Shown here piece by piece: positions 41,659 to 50,165 of a stretch of DNA of 64,000 nt. Numbering within the stretch: position 1 is the stretch's first letter; each line of letters begins with the position of its first letter. Under the pieces are notes generated by a model. It was not told where the DNA came from. It made no database searches and saw only the letters and a list, made by a program, of their open reading frames with translations. Origin of the DNA: Aliirhizobium smilacinae (GTDB taxonomy: Bacteria; Pseudomonadota; Alphaproteobacteria; Rhizobiales; Rhizobiaceae); the NCBI RefSeq assembly GCF_006335145.1, contig NZ_VDMN01000002.1, forward strand, positions 800,687 to 864,686, read 5' to 3'. A program made the position numbers and the translations under genes.

Positions 41659-42720
41659 ATGGCAGGCAGCCGAAAAAACGAGTTAAGAGCGCTATTCGGT
41701 GGCGGGCTTGAGCCTGGCGCTACGCCAGTGCCCGAAACACAGGCGGAGCCGAAGCCGGAAGCTGAAACACAAGTCCCGGCAGCCAACTCGGTCGGGCGAA
41801 GCGCTGCCGGCGCCGTGAAGGCTATGGGGCTCTCGCTCAACGCCATGACCCGGGAAGCCGAGGAGGCCCGCCTTCTGCGTCAGGCGCTCAGCGAAGGCGA
41901 ACGGATCGTGGCGATCCATCCCGAAAAGATCGATTCCTCCTTTGTCGAAGATCGCCTGCGGCTGGATGATCAGGACGACGAGGATCTTGCGACGCTTATC
42001 GCCAGCATGCGCGAAAGCGGCCAACAGGTGCCGGTGCTGGTGCGCAATCATCCGGAAAAGCCCGGCCGCTATCAGACGGCATATGGCCATCGTCGCATTA
42101 GGGCTGCGTCGCGCCTCGGGCTTGAGGTCAAGGCGATCGTCCGCTCTCTGTCTGATGACGAACTGGTCTTGGCGCAGGGCAAGGAAAACGCCGAACGCCG
42201 TAATCTCTCGTTCATCGAACGTGCCGTCTTCGCCAGGAATCTTCTTGCCGGTGGCTTTGACCGCAAGGTGATCGGCGAGGCGCTATCGGTGCAGAAGAGC
42301 GAACTGTCAAGGTTGTTGCAGGTCGTTGAAAGCGTACCGGATGCGATTATTCGGGCTGTTGGCGCTGCGCCGAAAGCCGGTCGCGATCGCTGGATGAAAC
42401 TGGGCGAGCTGCTCACGTCGGCGAAAGCTCGGGCTGCAGCAGCCGCAGAATTGTCGAATGCTGCTTTTCAGTCGTCCGCAAGCGATGATCGCTTCCAACT
42501 TATATTCAACCAGCTCTCGAAACCGGAAAAGCCGCAACACGCAGAACCGACGCCACTTAAAGATCGTAAAGGCAAGGTGTTCGCGCACGTCCATACCGAT
42601 GGCAAGAAAAGCCGGATCGAGTTTGCGGCAGGGATCGATCCCCAGTTCGTCGAGGAAGTCATGGATGTTCTCGTTCGACACTATGACGCATTTCTTTCCA
42701 GCCCGCCTTCCAAGGGATAA
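41659..42720 (+). CDS. repB: RepB, ParB-type centromere-binding partition protein
   Basis: 353 residues from the ATG at 41659, with GAGG upstream; the frame also opens at a TTG inside the end of repA. It begins MAGSRKNELRALFG, the usual RepB N-terminus that contacts RepA. The ParB domain includes GQQVPVLVRNHPEKPGRYQ, AYGHRRIRAASRLG and the ENAERRNLSFIERA stretch, and the HTH follows (GEALSVQKSELSRLLQVVES). The C-terminal part resembles the RepB dimerisation domain. It should bind a parS dyad, which I could not find within the flanking 200 nt. Confidence 0.92.
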   Translation: MAGSRKNELRALFGGGLEPGATPVPETQAEPKPEAETQVPAANSVGRSAAGAVKAMGLSLNAMTREAEEARLLRQALSEGERIVAIHPEKIDSSFVEDRLRLDDQDDEDLATLIASMRESGQQVPVLVRNHPEKPGRYQTAYGHRRIRAASRLGLEVKAIVRSLSDDELVLAQGKENAERRNLSFIERAVFARNLLAGGFDRKVIGEALSVQKSELSRLLQVVESVPDAIIRAVGAAPKAGRDRWMKLGELLTSAKARAAAAAELSNAAFQSSASDDRFQLIFNQLSKPEKPQHAEPTPLKDRKGKVFAHVHTDGKKSRIEFAAGIDPQFVEEVMDVLVRHYDAFLSSPPSKG

Positions 42721-42943
42721 GGCAGGAATTGCCCGTTCGTTCAGGGATGGAATAGGGCGTTGAGAGTGCGTTTCCACGGGCCGTGATTGGAATATCGTCG
42801 AGATCGTCACAGGTGGAGGGGCTGCATTTCCGTTCCATCTAAACCTGAGAATTGCTCGCGGATCGGCCTTGTTCCTGACGGAAAAGTCCGTGAAAGAATA
42901 CGGACATTATAGCCTGTTTGTTCAACCATCCGGAATTTGCCCC

Positions 42944-43816
42944 ATGAACGCCACCCCTCTGATCAAAGGTTTTTATGATGAGCGCACGGGCAGCATTCAA
43001 TATGTGGTGAGCGACCCGGAGACGAGGCATTGCGCAATCATCGATCCGGTTCTCGACTACGATGAAAAGTCGGGAAGCACAAAGACGTCCAGTGCGGATG
43101 CTATCCTCAGCTATATCGAGAGCGAGCGGCTGACGGTGCAATGGATACTCGATACTCATCCTCACGCAGATCACTTTTCCGCGGCAGCCTATCTGAAGAC
43201 AAAGACGGGTGCCGAAACGGCCATTGGCGCGAAAGTGGTCGATATCCAGAAGCTTTGGCAGAAGATCTACAACATGCCGGAGATGAAGACGGATGGATCG
43301 CAATGGGACCATCTGTTCGCTGATGGCGAGAGTTTCCAGATCGGCAATATGGTCTGCAGGGTCATTCATTCGCCAGGGCATACTCTGGCATCGATCACTT
43401 ACGTGGTCGGCGATGCCGCCTTTATTCATGATACGCTGTTCATGCCCGATAGCGGCAGTGCTCGTGCCGATTTTCCCGGTGGCAGTGCTGAGAGCTTATG
43501 GTCGTCGGTCGAGGCAATTCTCGCTTTTCCTGATGATACGCGACTGTTCACCGGGCACGATTATCGTCCCGACGGTCGTGAAGCGGCTTGGGAAAGCACG
43601 GTTGGGCAGCAGAAGGCGGAAAATACGCACGTGAGCCAAGGATGCGAGGCTTTCATTCGGCTGCGCGAAGAACGGGATGCGACCTTGCCGTTTCCCCGTT
43701 TGATGCTCCATGCGTTGCAGATCAATCTGAATGCGGGCCGGCTGCCTGCTTCGGAAACCAACGGAACCAGCTATCTCAAAATTCCGATTAATGCCTTCGC
43801 CGTTCAGGCCTGGTAG
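42944..43816 (+). CDS. Metallo-beta-lactamase-fold hydrolase, persulfide dioxygenase/Blh type
   Basis: 290 residues from the ATG at 42944 (MNATPLIKGFYDERTGSIQY). The metal motif is THPHADH (71-77), followed by HSPGHTLASITYVVG, DTLFMPDSGSARADFPGG and FTGHDY. This set, with the SARADFPGG stretch, is that of ETHE1/SdoA-like persulfide dioxygenases and the rhizobial Blh protein controlled by BigR, which protect against sulfide and persulfides. Only one metal site (Fe) is expected. It stands alone 223 nt after repB. No BigR-type regulator or membrane partner is adjacent. Confidence 0.87.
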   Translation: MNATPLIKGFYDERTGSIQYVVSDPETRHCAIIDPVLDYDEKSGSTKTSSADAILSYIESERLTVQWILDTHPHADHFSAAAYLKTKTGAETAIGAKVVDIQKLWQKIYNMPEMKTDGSQWDHLFADGESFQIGNMVCRVIHSPGHTLASITYVVGDAAFIHDTLFMPDSGSARADFPGGSAESLWSSVEAILAFPDDTRLFTGHDYRPDGREAAWESTVGQQKAENTHVSQGCEAFIRLREERDATLPFPRLMLHALQINLNAGRLPASETNGTSYLKIPINAFAVQAW

Positions 43817-43869
43817 ACAAAACCTCCCTTCGCGATCGTGAGCACCGGCGCTGCGCGGACGCGCGATGA

Positions 43870-44802
43870 CTATTCTATCTGAATCGGTAGATCGCGATCC
43901 CAGCGGGGCGTGGGCGCGAATTTTCCGGCCAAGAAGTCGATAAACGCCCTTACTTTTGCCGGCGGTCGCCGATTGCTTGAATAGACCGCGAACACGCCGG
44001 GCAGTTCCATAAGCGGCTGATCGAGAGACAGCGAGACCAATCGACCTGCGCGGATTTCGTCGCCCACCAGAAAGGTCGGCTGGTAGATGATGCCCTGACC
44101 TGCCAATGCGGCGGCGACAAGGGCGTCGCCGTTATTGGCATGGAGATTTCCTGTAACCGGGACGATGATGGAACCATCAAGGCCGAACCGCCATCGATCC
44201 GGGCCTACCGAACTCGACAGGGTGTAACCGAGGCAGTTGTGCGAGCCCAACTCCGAGAGAGAAATGGGAGTTGGTCGCTTGGCGAAATAAGAAGGAGAGG
44301 CGGTGACGAGCATGCGGCAGCGGGCAATTCTCCGCGCCATTAGCGTCTGGTCTACGATCTTGCCGATACGAATGGCGACATCCCATCCTTCCTCCACCAG
44401 ATCGACGGTACGATCGCTCAAGCCGAGATCGACGCTCAACGCCGGATGCAGATCTGACAGTTCAGCCAATAGAGGCACGATTTCCCTGACGCCGAAGGAA
44501 ACCGGGGCATTGACGCGGAGCGTTCCGCTAACTTCCATCCGCTCGGCAGCGGCCATCGCGTCGGCTTCCGAAAGTTCAGAGAGAATACGCTCTACACTTT
44601 CCAGGTAACGGCGGCCCGCTTCGTTCAGCGTGATCTTGCGGGTGGTACGATGCAGAAGCTTCACACCAAGCCGATCCTCAAGCGCACCCATATGTTTGGT
44701 TGCCATGGTCTGTGACATGCCGAGTGCACGCGCGGCTCCGGAAAGGCTGCCAATGGCGGCTATCCTGGCGAAAACCTCCATTCCGGCGATACGATCCAAC
44801 AT
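43870..44802 (-). CDS. LysR-family transcriptional regulator
   Basis: 310 residues. The HTH is at about 5-62 (MEVFARIAAIGSLSGAARAL, then SQTMATKHMGALEDRLGVKL). The effector domain begins near 90 (LRVNAPVSFGVREIVPLLAE), which is the style of the CrgA/AaeR-like subgroup. It is divergent from the glutathionyl-hydroquinone reductase gene and probably regulates it in response to an aromatic or quinone compound. Confidence 0.9.
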   Translation of the reverse strand: MLDRIAGMEVFARIAAIGSLSGAARALGMSQTMATKHMGALEDRLGVKLLHRTTRKITLNEAGRRYLESVERILSELSEADAMAAAERMEVSGTLRVNAPVSFGVREIVPLLAELSDLHPALSVDLGLSDRTVDLVEEGWDVAIRIGKIVDQTLMARRIARCRMLVTASPSYFAKRPTPISLSELGSHNCLGYTLSSSVGPDRWRFGLDGSIIVPVTGNLHANNGDALVAAALAGQGIIYQPTFLVGDEIRAGRLVSLSLDQPLMELPGVFAVYSSNRRPPAKVRAFIDFLAGKFAPTPRWDRDLPIQIE

Positions 44803-44844
44803 AACTATCTCACTCTATCGGTGTGATCTGTAATTCCCGAAAAC

Positions 44845-44860
44845 TTGATTATCATGTCAA
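44845..44860. promoter_or_regulatory. Candidate LysR box
   Basis: TTGA-N8-TCAA dyad containing the T-N11-A pattern, in the 127-nt gap between the divergent LysR and glutathionyl-hydroquinone reductase genes. Position supports a role; there is no other evidence. Confidence 0.35.
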
Positions 44861-44929
44861 CAGAGTGAGTGCATAGTGCCACTAGTGATGGCTTTACGCT
44901 GTCGGTTGAATCATGTTGGGAAGACGACC

Positions 44930-45913
44930 GTGCTCGTAGATGGCAAATGGACAGCTGACTGGCAACCGGTGCAGGCAAAGGACGCCAAGGGCGGCTTTGT
45001 ACGCCAGACGTCCAGCTTTCGGAGCTGGATTACGCCCGATGGGTCTGCCGGTCCTACAGGAACCGGCGGATTTGGCGCCGAAGCGGGTCGCTACCATCTC
45101 TACGTCGCATTGATCTGCCCCTGGGCTTCGCGAACCCTGATTGCCCGTAAGCTCAAGAAACTCGATCACCTCATCTCGATTTCGGTGGTGGAGCCGGCGC
45201 TGACCAAGGAAGGCTGGCAGTTCGGCACCTATCCCGGGGCGACCGAGGATACCATCAACGGTACCCGGTATATGCATGAGCTCTATACCCGCGTCGATCC
45301 GCATATCACCGGCCGCGCGACGGTTCCTGTCCTGTGGGATAAGAAGACCGGTACGATCGTCAACAATGAATCGGCCGATATCGTGCGCATGTTCAACAGC
45401 GGTTTCGGCTCGCTGGCAGACGAGAGCGTCGATCTTTATCCGGAAGCTTTCCAGCCCGAGATCGACGCGCTGAACGAACGGATCTATCCACGCCTCAACA
45501 ATGGCGTTTATCGCGCAGGTTTCGCCACGACCCAGGAAGCCTATGAAGAGGCCTTTCACGACATATTCGGCATGCTTGACGAACTGGAAGATTTGCTGGC
45601 GGCCAAGAATTTCCTGGTCGGAGAGCGTCTGACGGAGGCTGATATTCGCCTTTTCGTCACGCTCGTACGGTTTGATGCGGCCTATCACGGCTTGTTCAAA
45701 TGCAATATGCGCCGCATCGCAGATTATTCCAATCTCAGCCGATATCTGCGCCGGATGCTTTCCACGCCGGGCATCGCGGAAACCGTCAGCATCGATCACA
45801 TCAAGCGCGGCTATTATTCGATCGAAAGCCTCAATCCGCCCAAGATCATTCCCGTCGGCCCTGCGCTGGAGTTCGAGGATCTGCTGCCCTCAGCGGCATC
45901 GGCCGCGATTTAA
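44930..45913 (+). CDS. yqjG: Glutathionyl-hydroquinone reductase (Xi-class glutathione transferase)
   Basis: 327 residues from the GTG at 44930 (MLVDGKWTADWQ), which follows GGGAAGA; starts at 44876 or 44888 give 14-18 unusual extra residues. The active site is C63 in YHLYVALICPWASRTLI, placed exactly as in the E. coli YqjG family. ATVPVLWDKKTGTIVNNESADI and a GST C-terminal domain follow. The enzyme reduces glutathionyl-hydroquinones to hydroquinones in aromatic degradation or quinone detoxification. The divergent LysR gene is its likely regulator. Confidence 0.88.
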   Translation: MLVDGKWTADWQPVQAKDAKGGFVRQTSSFRSWITPDGSAGPTGTGGFGAEAGRYHLYVALICPWASRTLIARKLKKLDHLISISVVEPALTKEGWQFGTYPGATEDTINGTRYMHELYTRVDPHITGRATVPVLWDKKTGTIVNNESADIVRMFNSGFGSLADESVDLYPEAFQPEIDALNERIYPRLNNGVYRAGFATTQEAYEEAFHDIFGMLDELEDLLAAKNFLVGERLTEADIRLFVTLVRFDAAYHGLFKCNMRRIADYSNLSRYLRRMLSTPGIAETVSIDHIKRGYYSIESLNPPKIIPVGPALEFEDLLPSAASAAI

Positions 45914-45979
45914 GCTCCCAGGCATAACCCCCGTTCACGGCATTCTTCCGCCATCCGGCGAACATCAGGATTTATACGC

Positions 45980-46843
45980 ATGTTGACCCAAATCCTTCTC
46001 ACCACCGTCCTGCTGCCGCTTGTTCTTGGCGTGGTCATCGCGCTTGTCGGCAAGGGTGCAACATCGCGAAGCATCCTGTTGACCGCGCTTCTGATACCGG
46101 TTGCCGGTGCCATCGCGAGCGTGTCGATCGAAGGGTTCCCGCCGTTTCCGCCGATCGCGGCAAAACAGAAACTTCCGCTGCTGTTGCTCATCGGCGGCGT
46201 CGTTTTCGCTATCCTTGGCGTTCTGCTGCGGGATTTCGTAAACCGCTGGATCATTTCGTTGGTCGGCGTCGTTTCGCTCGCGGCACCTGCGTGGTGGCTG
46301 GGGCGAAATGTTCTTGCCTCCAACGCGACGAAAGCAACAACGCTCGCCATTGTGCTCGTCGTTGTAGCCATCGAAATAGCAACCGTGTCAGGTCGCCGCG
46401 CTGGAAAAACATCGTCGTCCGCCTTGCCTGCCGCATTGCTCGCGACCGCCATCGGAACCGCCCTTGCCGCGATCCTGGGGGGCTATATCGGGATGGCGCA
46501 GATGAATGGTGCGCTCGCTGCGTTGTTCGGCGGCTGGCTGCTGGTTCGCTACATTGCTTACATCCGAGGCGATGATGCTGCTTTCGATCTCCAGGGTTTC
46601 GCTGCGCTGTCCTTCATCTGGACTGCAGCGATGGGTACCACGATGACCGTGCTGCTGTCGCCCAGCGCATCACCTGCTGCCCTCGTGCTTTCGGTTCTGC
46701 CTGTTGCTGTCTTCGCTATCCTCAACTGGCGCAAGGTCGGGTTCATCAACCAGTCGCGGTTTCTGCGGCCGCTGATAATCGGAGCGCTGACAGCGATCCC
46801 GGCAATTGCAGCCATTGTTATCGCCGTCCTGGCGGGCGGCTGA
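45980..46843 (+). CDS. Polytopic inner-membrane protein of unknown function
   Basis: 287 residues, almost wholly hydrophobic, with about nine or ten membrane segments. Notable are the loop ASVSIEGFPPFPPIAAKQKL (about 46-65) and the repeated Ala/Ile/Leu/Val helices. No transporter signature is recognised. It is encoded 66 nt after the glutathionyl-hydroquinone reductase gene and 65 nt before the YceI gene on the same strand. It could be in an operon with either, but the gaps argue for separate translation. Coding is supported by the long hydrophobic frame and typical composition. Confidence 0.75.
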   Translation: MLTQILLTTVLLPLVLGVVIALVGKGATSRSILLTALLIPVAGAIASVSIEGFPPFPPIAAKQKLPLLLLIGGVVFAILGVLLRDFVNRWIISLVGVVSLAAPAWWLGRNVLASNATKATTLAIVLVVVAIEIATVSGRRAGKTSSSALPAALLATAIGTALAAILGGYIGMAQMNGALAALFGGWLLVRYIAYIRGDDAAFDLQGFAALSFIWTAAMGTTMTVLLSPSASPAALVLSVLPVAVFAILNWRKVGFINQSRFLRPLIIGALTAIPAIAAIVIAVLAGG

Positions 46844-46908
46844 GACTGTCACCAATCCGGTTCGCCGGGCACAAACGCCCATCACGGGCAACCTCAAAAG
46901 GAGAAACC

Positions 46909-47487
46909 ATGAAACGCCTGATTCTCGCTACTGCCGTCGCCGGCATGTTCATGACCGGTGCTGCATTCGCGGCAGACAGCTACGAAATCGATCCGACGCA
47001 TGCATGGGTCGGCTTCAAGACGAACCATGCGGGTTGGACCAAGGCTCATGGCGCTTTCAAGGCTGTGTCAGGCACCATTTCCTTCGATAAGGCCGATGTC
47101 ACCAAGAGCACGGTGGAAATCGCTCTCGAAGCAGCAAGCGTCGACACCAACGACGAGAAGCGCAATACCCACTTGAAAAGCCCAGACTTCCTGAATGCCG
47201 AGGAATTCCCGCAGATCACGTTCAAGAGCACCTCGATCGAAAAGACCGGCGACAAGACCGCCAAGGTAACCGGCGACCTGACCCTGCTCGGCACCTCCAA
47301 GCCGGTTGTTCTCGACGTCACCTGGAATGCGGAATCCGCACTGCCATGGGATGCAAACACGATCAAGACCGGCTTTTCCGCAACCGGTTCGTTCAGCGGC
47401 GCTGATTTCGGTATCGCCAAGATGGCCGATTTCGGCATCGGTCCGGACATCGCGCTCGACATCGACGTCGAAGCAATCAAGAAGTAA
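46909..47487 (+). CDS. YceI-family periplasmic lipid-binding-like protein
   Basis: 192 residues with a Sec signal peptide (KRLILATAVAGMFMTGAAFA, cleavage before ADSYEID). The YceI lipocalin-like fold is evident from YEIDPTHAWVGFKTNHAGWT, DTNDEKRNTHLKSPDFLNAE and FPQITFKSTSIEKTGDKTAK. YceI proteins bind isoprenoid or other amphipathic ligands, and their exact role varies with stress, pH or electron transport. AAAGGAG precedes the ATG. A good terminator follows. Confidence 0.92.
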   Translation: MKRLILATAVAGMFMTGAAFAADSYEIDPTHAWVGFKTNHAGWTKAHGAFKAVSGTISFDKADVTKSTVEIALEAASVDTNDEKRNTHLKSPDFLNAEEFPQITFKSTSIEKTGDKTAKVTGDLTLLGTSKPVVLDVTWNAESALPWDANTIKTGFSATGSFSGADFGIAKMADFGIGPDIALDIDVEAIKK

Positions 47488-47519
47488 AGTCGGTCTCATT
47501 CCGGTGAGATGAAACACAG

Positions 47520-47549
47520 CGCGATCGGCCGTATGGCTGGTCGCGTTTT
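47520..47549 (+). terminator. Rho-independent terminator after the YceI gene
   Basis: CGCGA-T-CGGCC-GTAT-GGCTG-G-TCGCG forms an 11-pair stem with two G-U pairs and a 4-nt loop, followed directly by TTTT. It lies 33 nt after the YceI stop and before the convergent sensor kinase gene. Confidence 0.7.
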
Positions 47550-47566
47550 GCCTGGATACTGGTTGG

Positions 47567-48943
47567 TTACGAGAGGAATATCCTTGCTTCGAACCCGCCA
47601 TCCCTGCCGCTTGCCGGCGACAGCAGCACGAGGCGGCCGTTCATCTGGCCAAGCAGTCTTTCGACAATCGACAAGCCCAAACCTGAGCCTCCGGCTTCGG
47701 TCTTTCCGCGACTGAAACGTTTGCGGATGGACGCAAGTTCGGCTTCCGTCATTCTCGGCGCACCATTGACGATCCGGACAGGCCCGCCGTCGTCGAGAAA
47801 TACCTCGACCGGTTCTCCGGGTGTGCCGTGCACGAGCGCGTTTTCGACGAGGTTCCTCAGCACGATGGCGAAGGCATCTTCACTGAATGGGCCTATCAAC
47901 TGAGCGCCGGGCGTTCGTTTAAATACCAGACGCGCCGGATCCGCCATGCTGCGCCAGAAGTCGGTCAGGACCATATCCAATATGCGGGTCAGATCTGTGG
48001 GTTTGTCGGTAATACCGATGCCGGCCTCGGCGCGCGATAACTGTAGCAGCTTTTCAGCGAGGTGGCTTAGACGTGTCAGCGACGCTTCGATCTGGCCGGC
48101 GCGATGGCGGCTGGAGCCTTCGGTCAACTCGGCGATCAGCATCTGGGTTTGAGCCAATGCACCCGCGATCGGCGTACGTAGTTCATGCGCGCTGTTGGAG
48201 GTGAATTCCCGCTCGGCATCCAGCGCAGTTCTGAGTCGTGTCATCAAAAGGTTGACGGAAACTGCGATCGGTTGCAATTCGCGCGGCAGCATGGACGCAT
48301 TGATCGGCTCCATATTGCCGCCGTCCTTGGTCTCGATCTCACGACGCAACTCACCGACCGGTCGAACGGCACGGCGAACCACCAGCCAGATCAACATGCC
48401 GCTGACCGGGATCAAGAATATGAGCGGCAGAAATAGCGCGATAGCGCCTTCCCGAACCGCCTCTTCGCGGTTTTCGAAGGCATCAGCGACCTGAATGAAG
48501 ATTTGTCGGTCATCGTTGGTGGCGGTGTAGAACTGGTAGGTCGCGTCTTTCCAGAAGCCTCCCTTAAGCGGTGTTGCAAAAGCCTGTTCTGGTGCGTCAT
48601 GGGATCGGATCAACACACGGCCAGACGGATCACGCACCTGGTAGATGAGGTACTCGTGGTCTCCGCTGGAACTCCCTGTCTGTAACTGCTGGGGTGCTGC
48701 ACTCGAGGTTCCATTGGCCGGACTCCCCAGCATTCCACGATGTTCGAGATCATCGACGACAAGAGGCACCAGCCGTTCAGCGGTGTCCTGAAGTGTGCCG
48801 TCGAAGATTTCGGCAAGCTCCTCCTCCATCACTACCAGCCCCAGCCCAACCGCCAGCAGCCAGAGAAAGGTCATGGCAAACGTCAGCGAAAGGATCAGCC
48901 GCCGGGTCATCGACGGGCCGGTCGAGTGGTGGAAGAGGTTCAT
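47567..48943 (-). CDS. Membrane sensor histidine kinase (PmrB/QseC/TctE type)
   Basis: 458 residues. TM1 is at about 13-37 and TM2 at about 165-187, with a periplasmic sensor between them that starts with an acidic MEEELAEIFD. HAMP begins near VVRRAVRPVGELRREI. The phospho-acceptor His is in FTSNSAHELRTPIAG, the N-box is NLVENALVHG, and G2 is SGLGLSIVERLLGQM. Its start overlaps the regulator stop by 4 nt (ATGA). The eptA-dgkA genes upstream in the same direction suggest a PmrB-like role in sensing cationic peptides, metal or pH. Confidence 0.9.
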   Translation of the reverse strand: MNLFHHSTGPSMTRRLILSLTFAMTFLWLLAVGLGLVVMEEELAEIFDGTLQDTAERLVPLVVDDLEHRGMLGSPANGTSSAAPQQLQTGSSSGDHEYLIYQVRDPSGRVLIRSHDAPEQAFATPLKGGFWKDATYQFYTATNDDRQIFIQVADAFENREEAVREGAIALFLPLIFLIPVSGMLIWLVVRRAVRPVGELRREIETKDGGNMEPINASMLPRELQPIAVSVNLLMTRLRTALDAEREFTSNSAHELRTPIAGALAQTQMLIAELTEGSSRHRAGQIEASLTRLSHLAEKLLQLSRAEAGIGITDKPTDLTRILDMVLTDFWRSMADPARLVFKRTPGAQLIGPFSEDAFAIVLRNLVENALVHGTPGEPVEVFLDDGGPVRIVNGAPRMTEAELASIRKRFSRGKTEAGGSGLGLSIVERLLGQMNGRLVLLSPASGRDGGFEARIFLS

Positions 48944-49602
48944 TGTTCGCGCCCCAGCCGGTAGCCGATACCGCGCAGCGTGGCGATGTGGTCACGGCCC
49001 AGTTTTTTGCGCAACCGGCTGACATAGACCTCGACCGTGTTGCTCTCGATTTCCGACCCGAAAGCGTAAAGCGCCTCCTCGATCTGGGCTTTGGAAACCA
49101 CGGCGCCTGGACGAGCCGACAGCGCATCGAGTACGGCCCATTCGCGGCTGGACAAGTCAATGGTGTCGCCGCTGATCGTCACACGACGGGCCGCTGCGTC
49201 TATCTCTATATCACCGACCCGCACCAGCGAAACCGGCCGTCCGCTGTAGCGACGGCTCACCGCCAGCATACGCGCTGTCAGTTCGCCGAGATTGAACGGC
49301 TTCACAAGATAGTCGTCTGCACCGCTATTCAGACCCTCGATGCGGTCCGATATCTGGTCATGCGCCGTGAGGATGATCACCGGCGTGGTGACACCGCGGG
49401 AGCGAAATTCCTTCAGGAGTGCAATGCCGCTGCCATCGGGCAGCCGAAGATCAAGCAGGACCAGGCCATAACTGGTGGTCTCGAGTGCGCTTGTCGCCGT
49501 GTCGATCGTCTTCATCCAGTCGACTGCATGATCACCACTTGCAACATGATCTCGCACCGCTTCGCCAAGCGTTGCATCATCCTCGACCAGAAGAACCCTC
49601 AA
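48940..49602 (-). CDS. OmpR/PhoB-type response regulator (PmrA/QseB-like)
   Basis: 220 residues from the TTG at 49602 (LRVLLVEDDATLGEAV), which has GGAG 8 nt upstream. The open frame continues 71 codons further but lacks similarity. The receiver shows E7/D8/D9 (LLVEDDAT), the phospho-acceptor Asp in LVLLDLRLPDGSG and the Lys in DYLVKPFNLGEL. The winged HTH is C-terminal (SSREWAVLDALSARPGAVVS, ending in VYVSRLRKKLGRDHIATLRG). It is co-translated with the kinase and follows eptA and dgkA after 95 nt. Confidence 0.9.
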   Translation of the reverse strand: MRVLLVEDDATLGEAVRDHVASGDHAVDWMKTIDTATSALETTSYGLVLLDLRLPDGSGIALLKEFRSRGVTTPVIILTAHDQISDRIEGLNSGADDYLVKPFNLGELTARMLAVSRRYSGRPVSLVRVGDIEIDAAARRVTISGDTIDLSSREWAVLDALSARPGAVVSKAQIEEALYAFGSEIESNTVEVYVSRLRKKLGRDHIATLRGIGYRLGREQ

Positions 49603-49697
49603 ACTGTCTGCTCCATCCCACCGCGATGTTATCTTATACCCACCGTTTAGCAGAGTGGGAGGATAAAATTCGAGGGGGGACGGTGCATCCGCGGGGA

Positions 49698-50165
49698 TCA
49701 TGGCGACATAAGTTTTGGAATGATGACGAAAGCGGCCGTCAGCCCGTTTGCCAGGAGAAGGCAGAATACGGCGAACGAGCCAAGATCCTTCGCATGCCTG
49801 CCGGTGTCCGACCATTCCGGCGAGATACGGTCGATGATCTCCTCTATTGCGGTGTTGAGAGCCTCTGCCGCGAAAAGGCCGAGCATGACGACGGCCATCA
49901 TGACATAATCGGAGAAACTGGCGCCCACGGCTACAAAAGCTGCGAATATCACGGCGCCAGCGATGATCTCGTGGCAGAATGCGGTTTCACCGAGCAACCT
50001 CAAGGCACCGCCCAGCGAATAGCCGAACGCTGCCTTGAGGTGCCGGCTACCGGTCACCTTCTCGATGGGGGACGAGGGGCTGATGGATACATGCGGCGGT
50101 TCATCAGCCTTGTTCGTGACCGGTCTTTTGACCGTTCCGATGGGGGAATAATCGGGAACGGTCAT
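49698..50165 (-). CDS. dgkA: Diacylglycerol kinase, prokaryotic
   Basis: 155 residues: an N-terminal tail of about 45 residues, then three membrane helices. The active-site region is seen in EALNTAIEEIIDRISPEWSD followed by TGRHAKDLGSFAV. The enzyme phosphorylates diacylglycerol to phosphatidic acid in the inner membrane. Its start overlaps the eptA stop by 4 nt. Transfer of phosphoethanolamine from phosphatidylethanolamine leaves diacylglycerol, so co-translation with eptA makes metabolic sense as product recycling. Confidence 0.93.
   Translation of the reverse strand: MTVPDYSPIGTVKRPVTNKADEPPHVSISPSSPIEKVTGSRHLKAAFGYSLGGALRLLGETAFCHEIIAGAVIFAAFVAVGASFSDYVMMAVVMLGLFAAEALNTAIEEIIDRISPEWSDTGRHAKDLGSFAVFCLLLANGLTAAFVIIPKLMSP

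Noticed and set aside
42721..42943. Search for a repC fragment or antisense RNA after repB
   Set aside because: No frame with RepC similarity and no clear terminator-like hairpin of the kind found in repABC antisense RNAs was visible, so neither is annotated.
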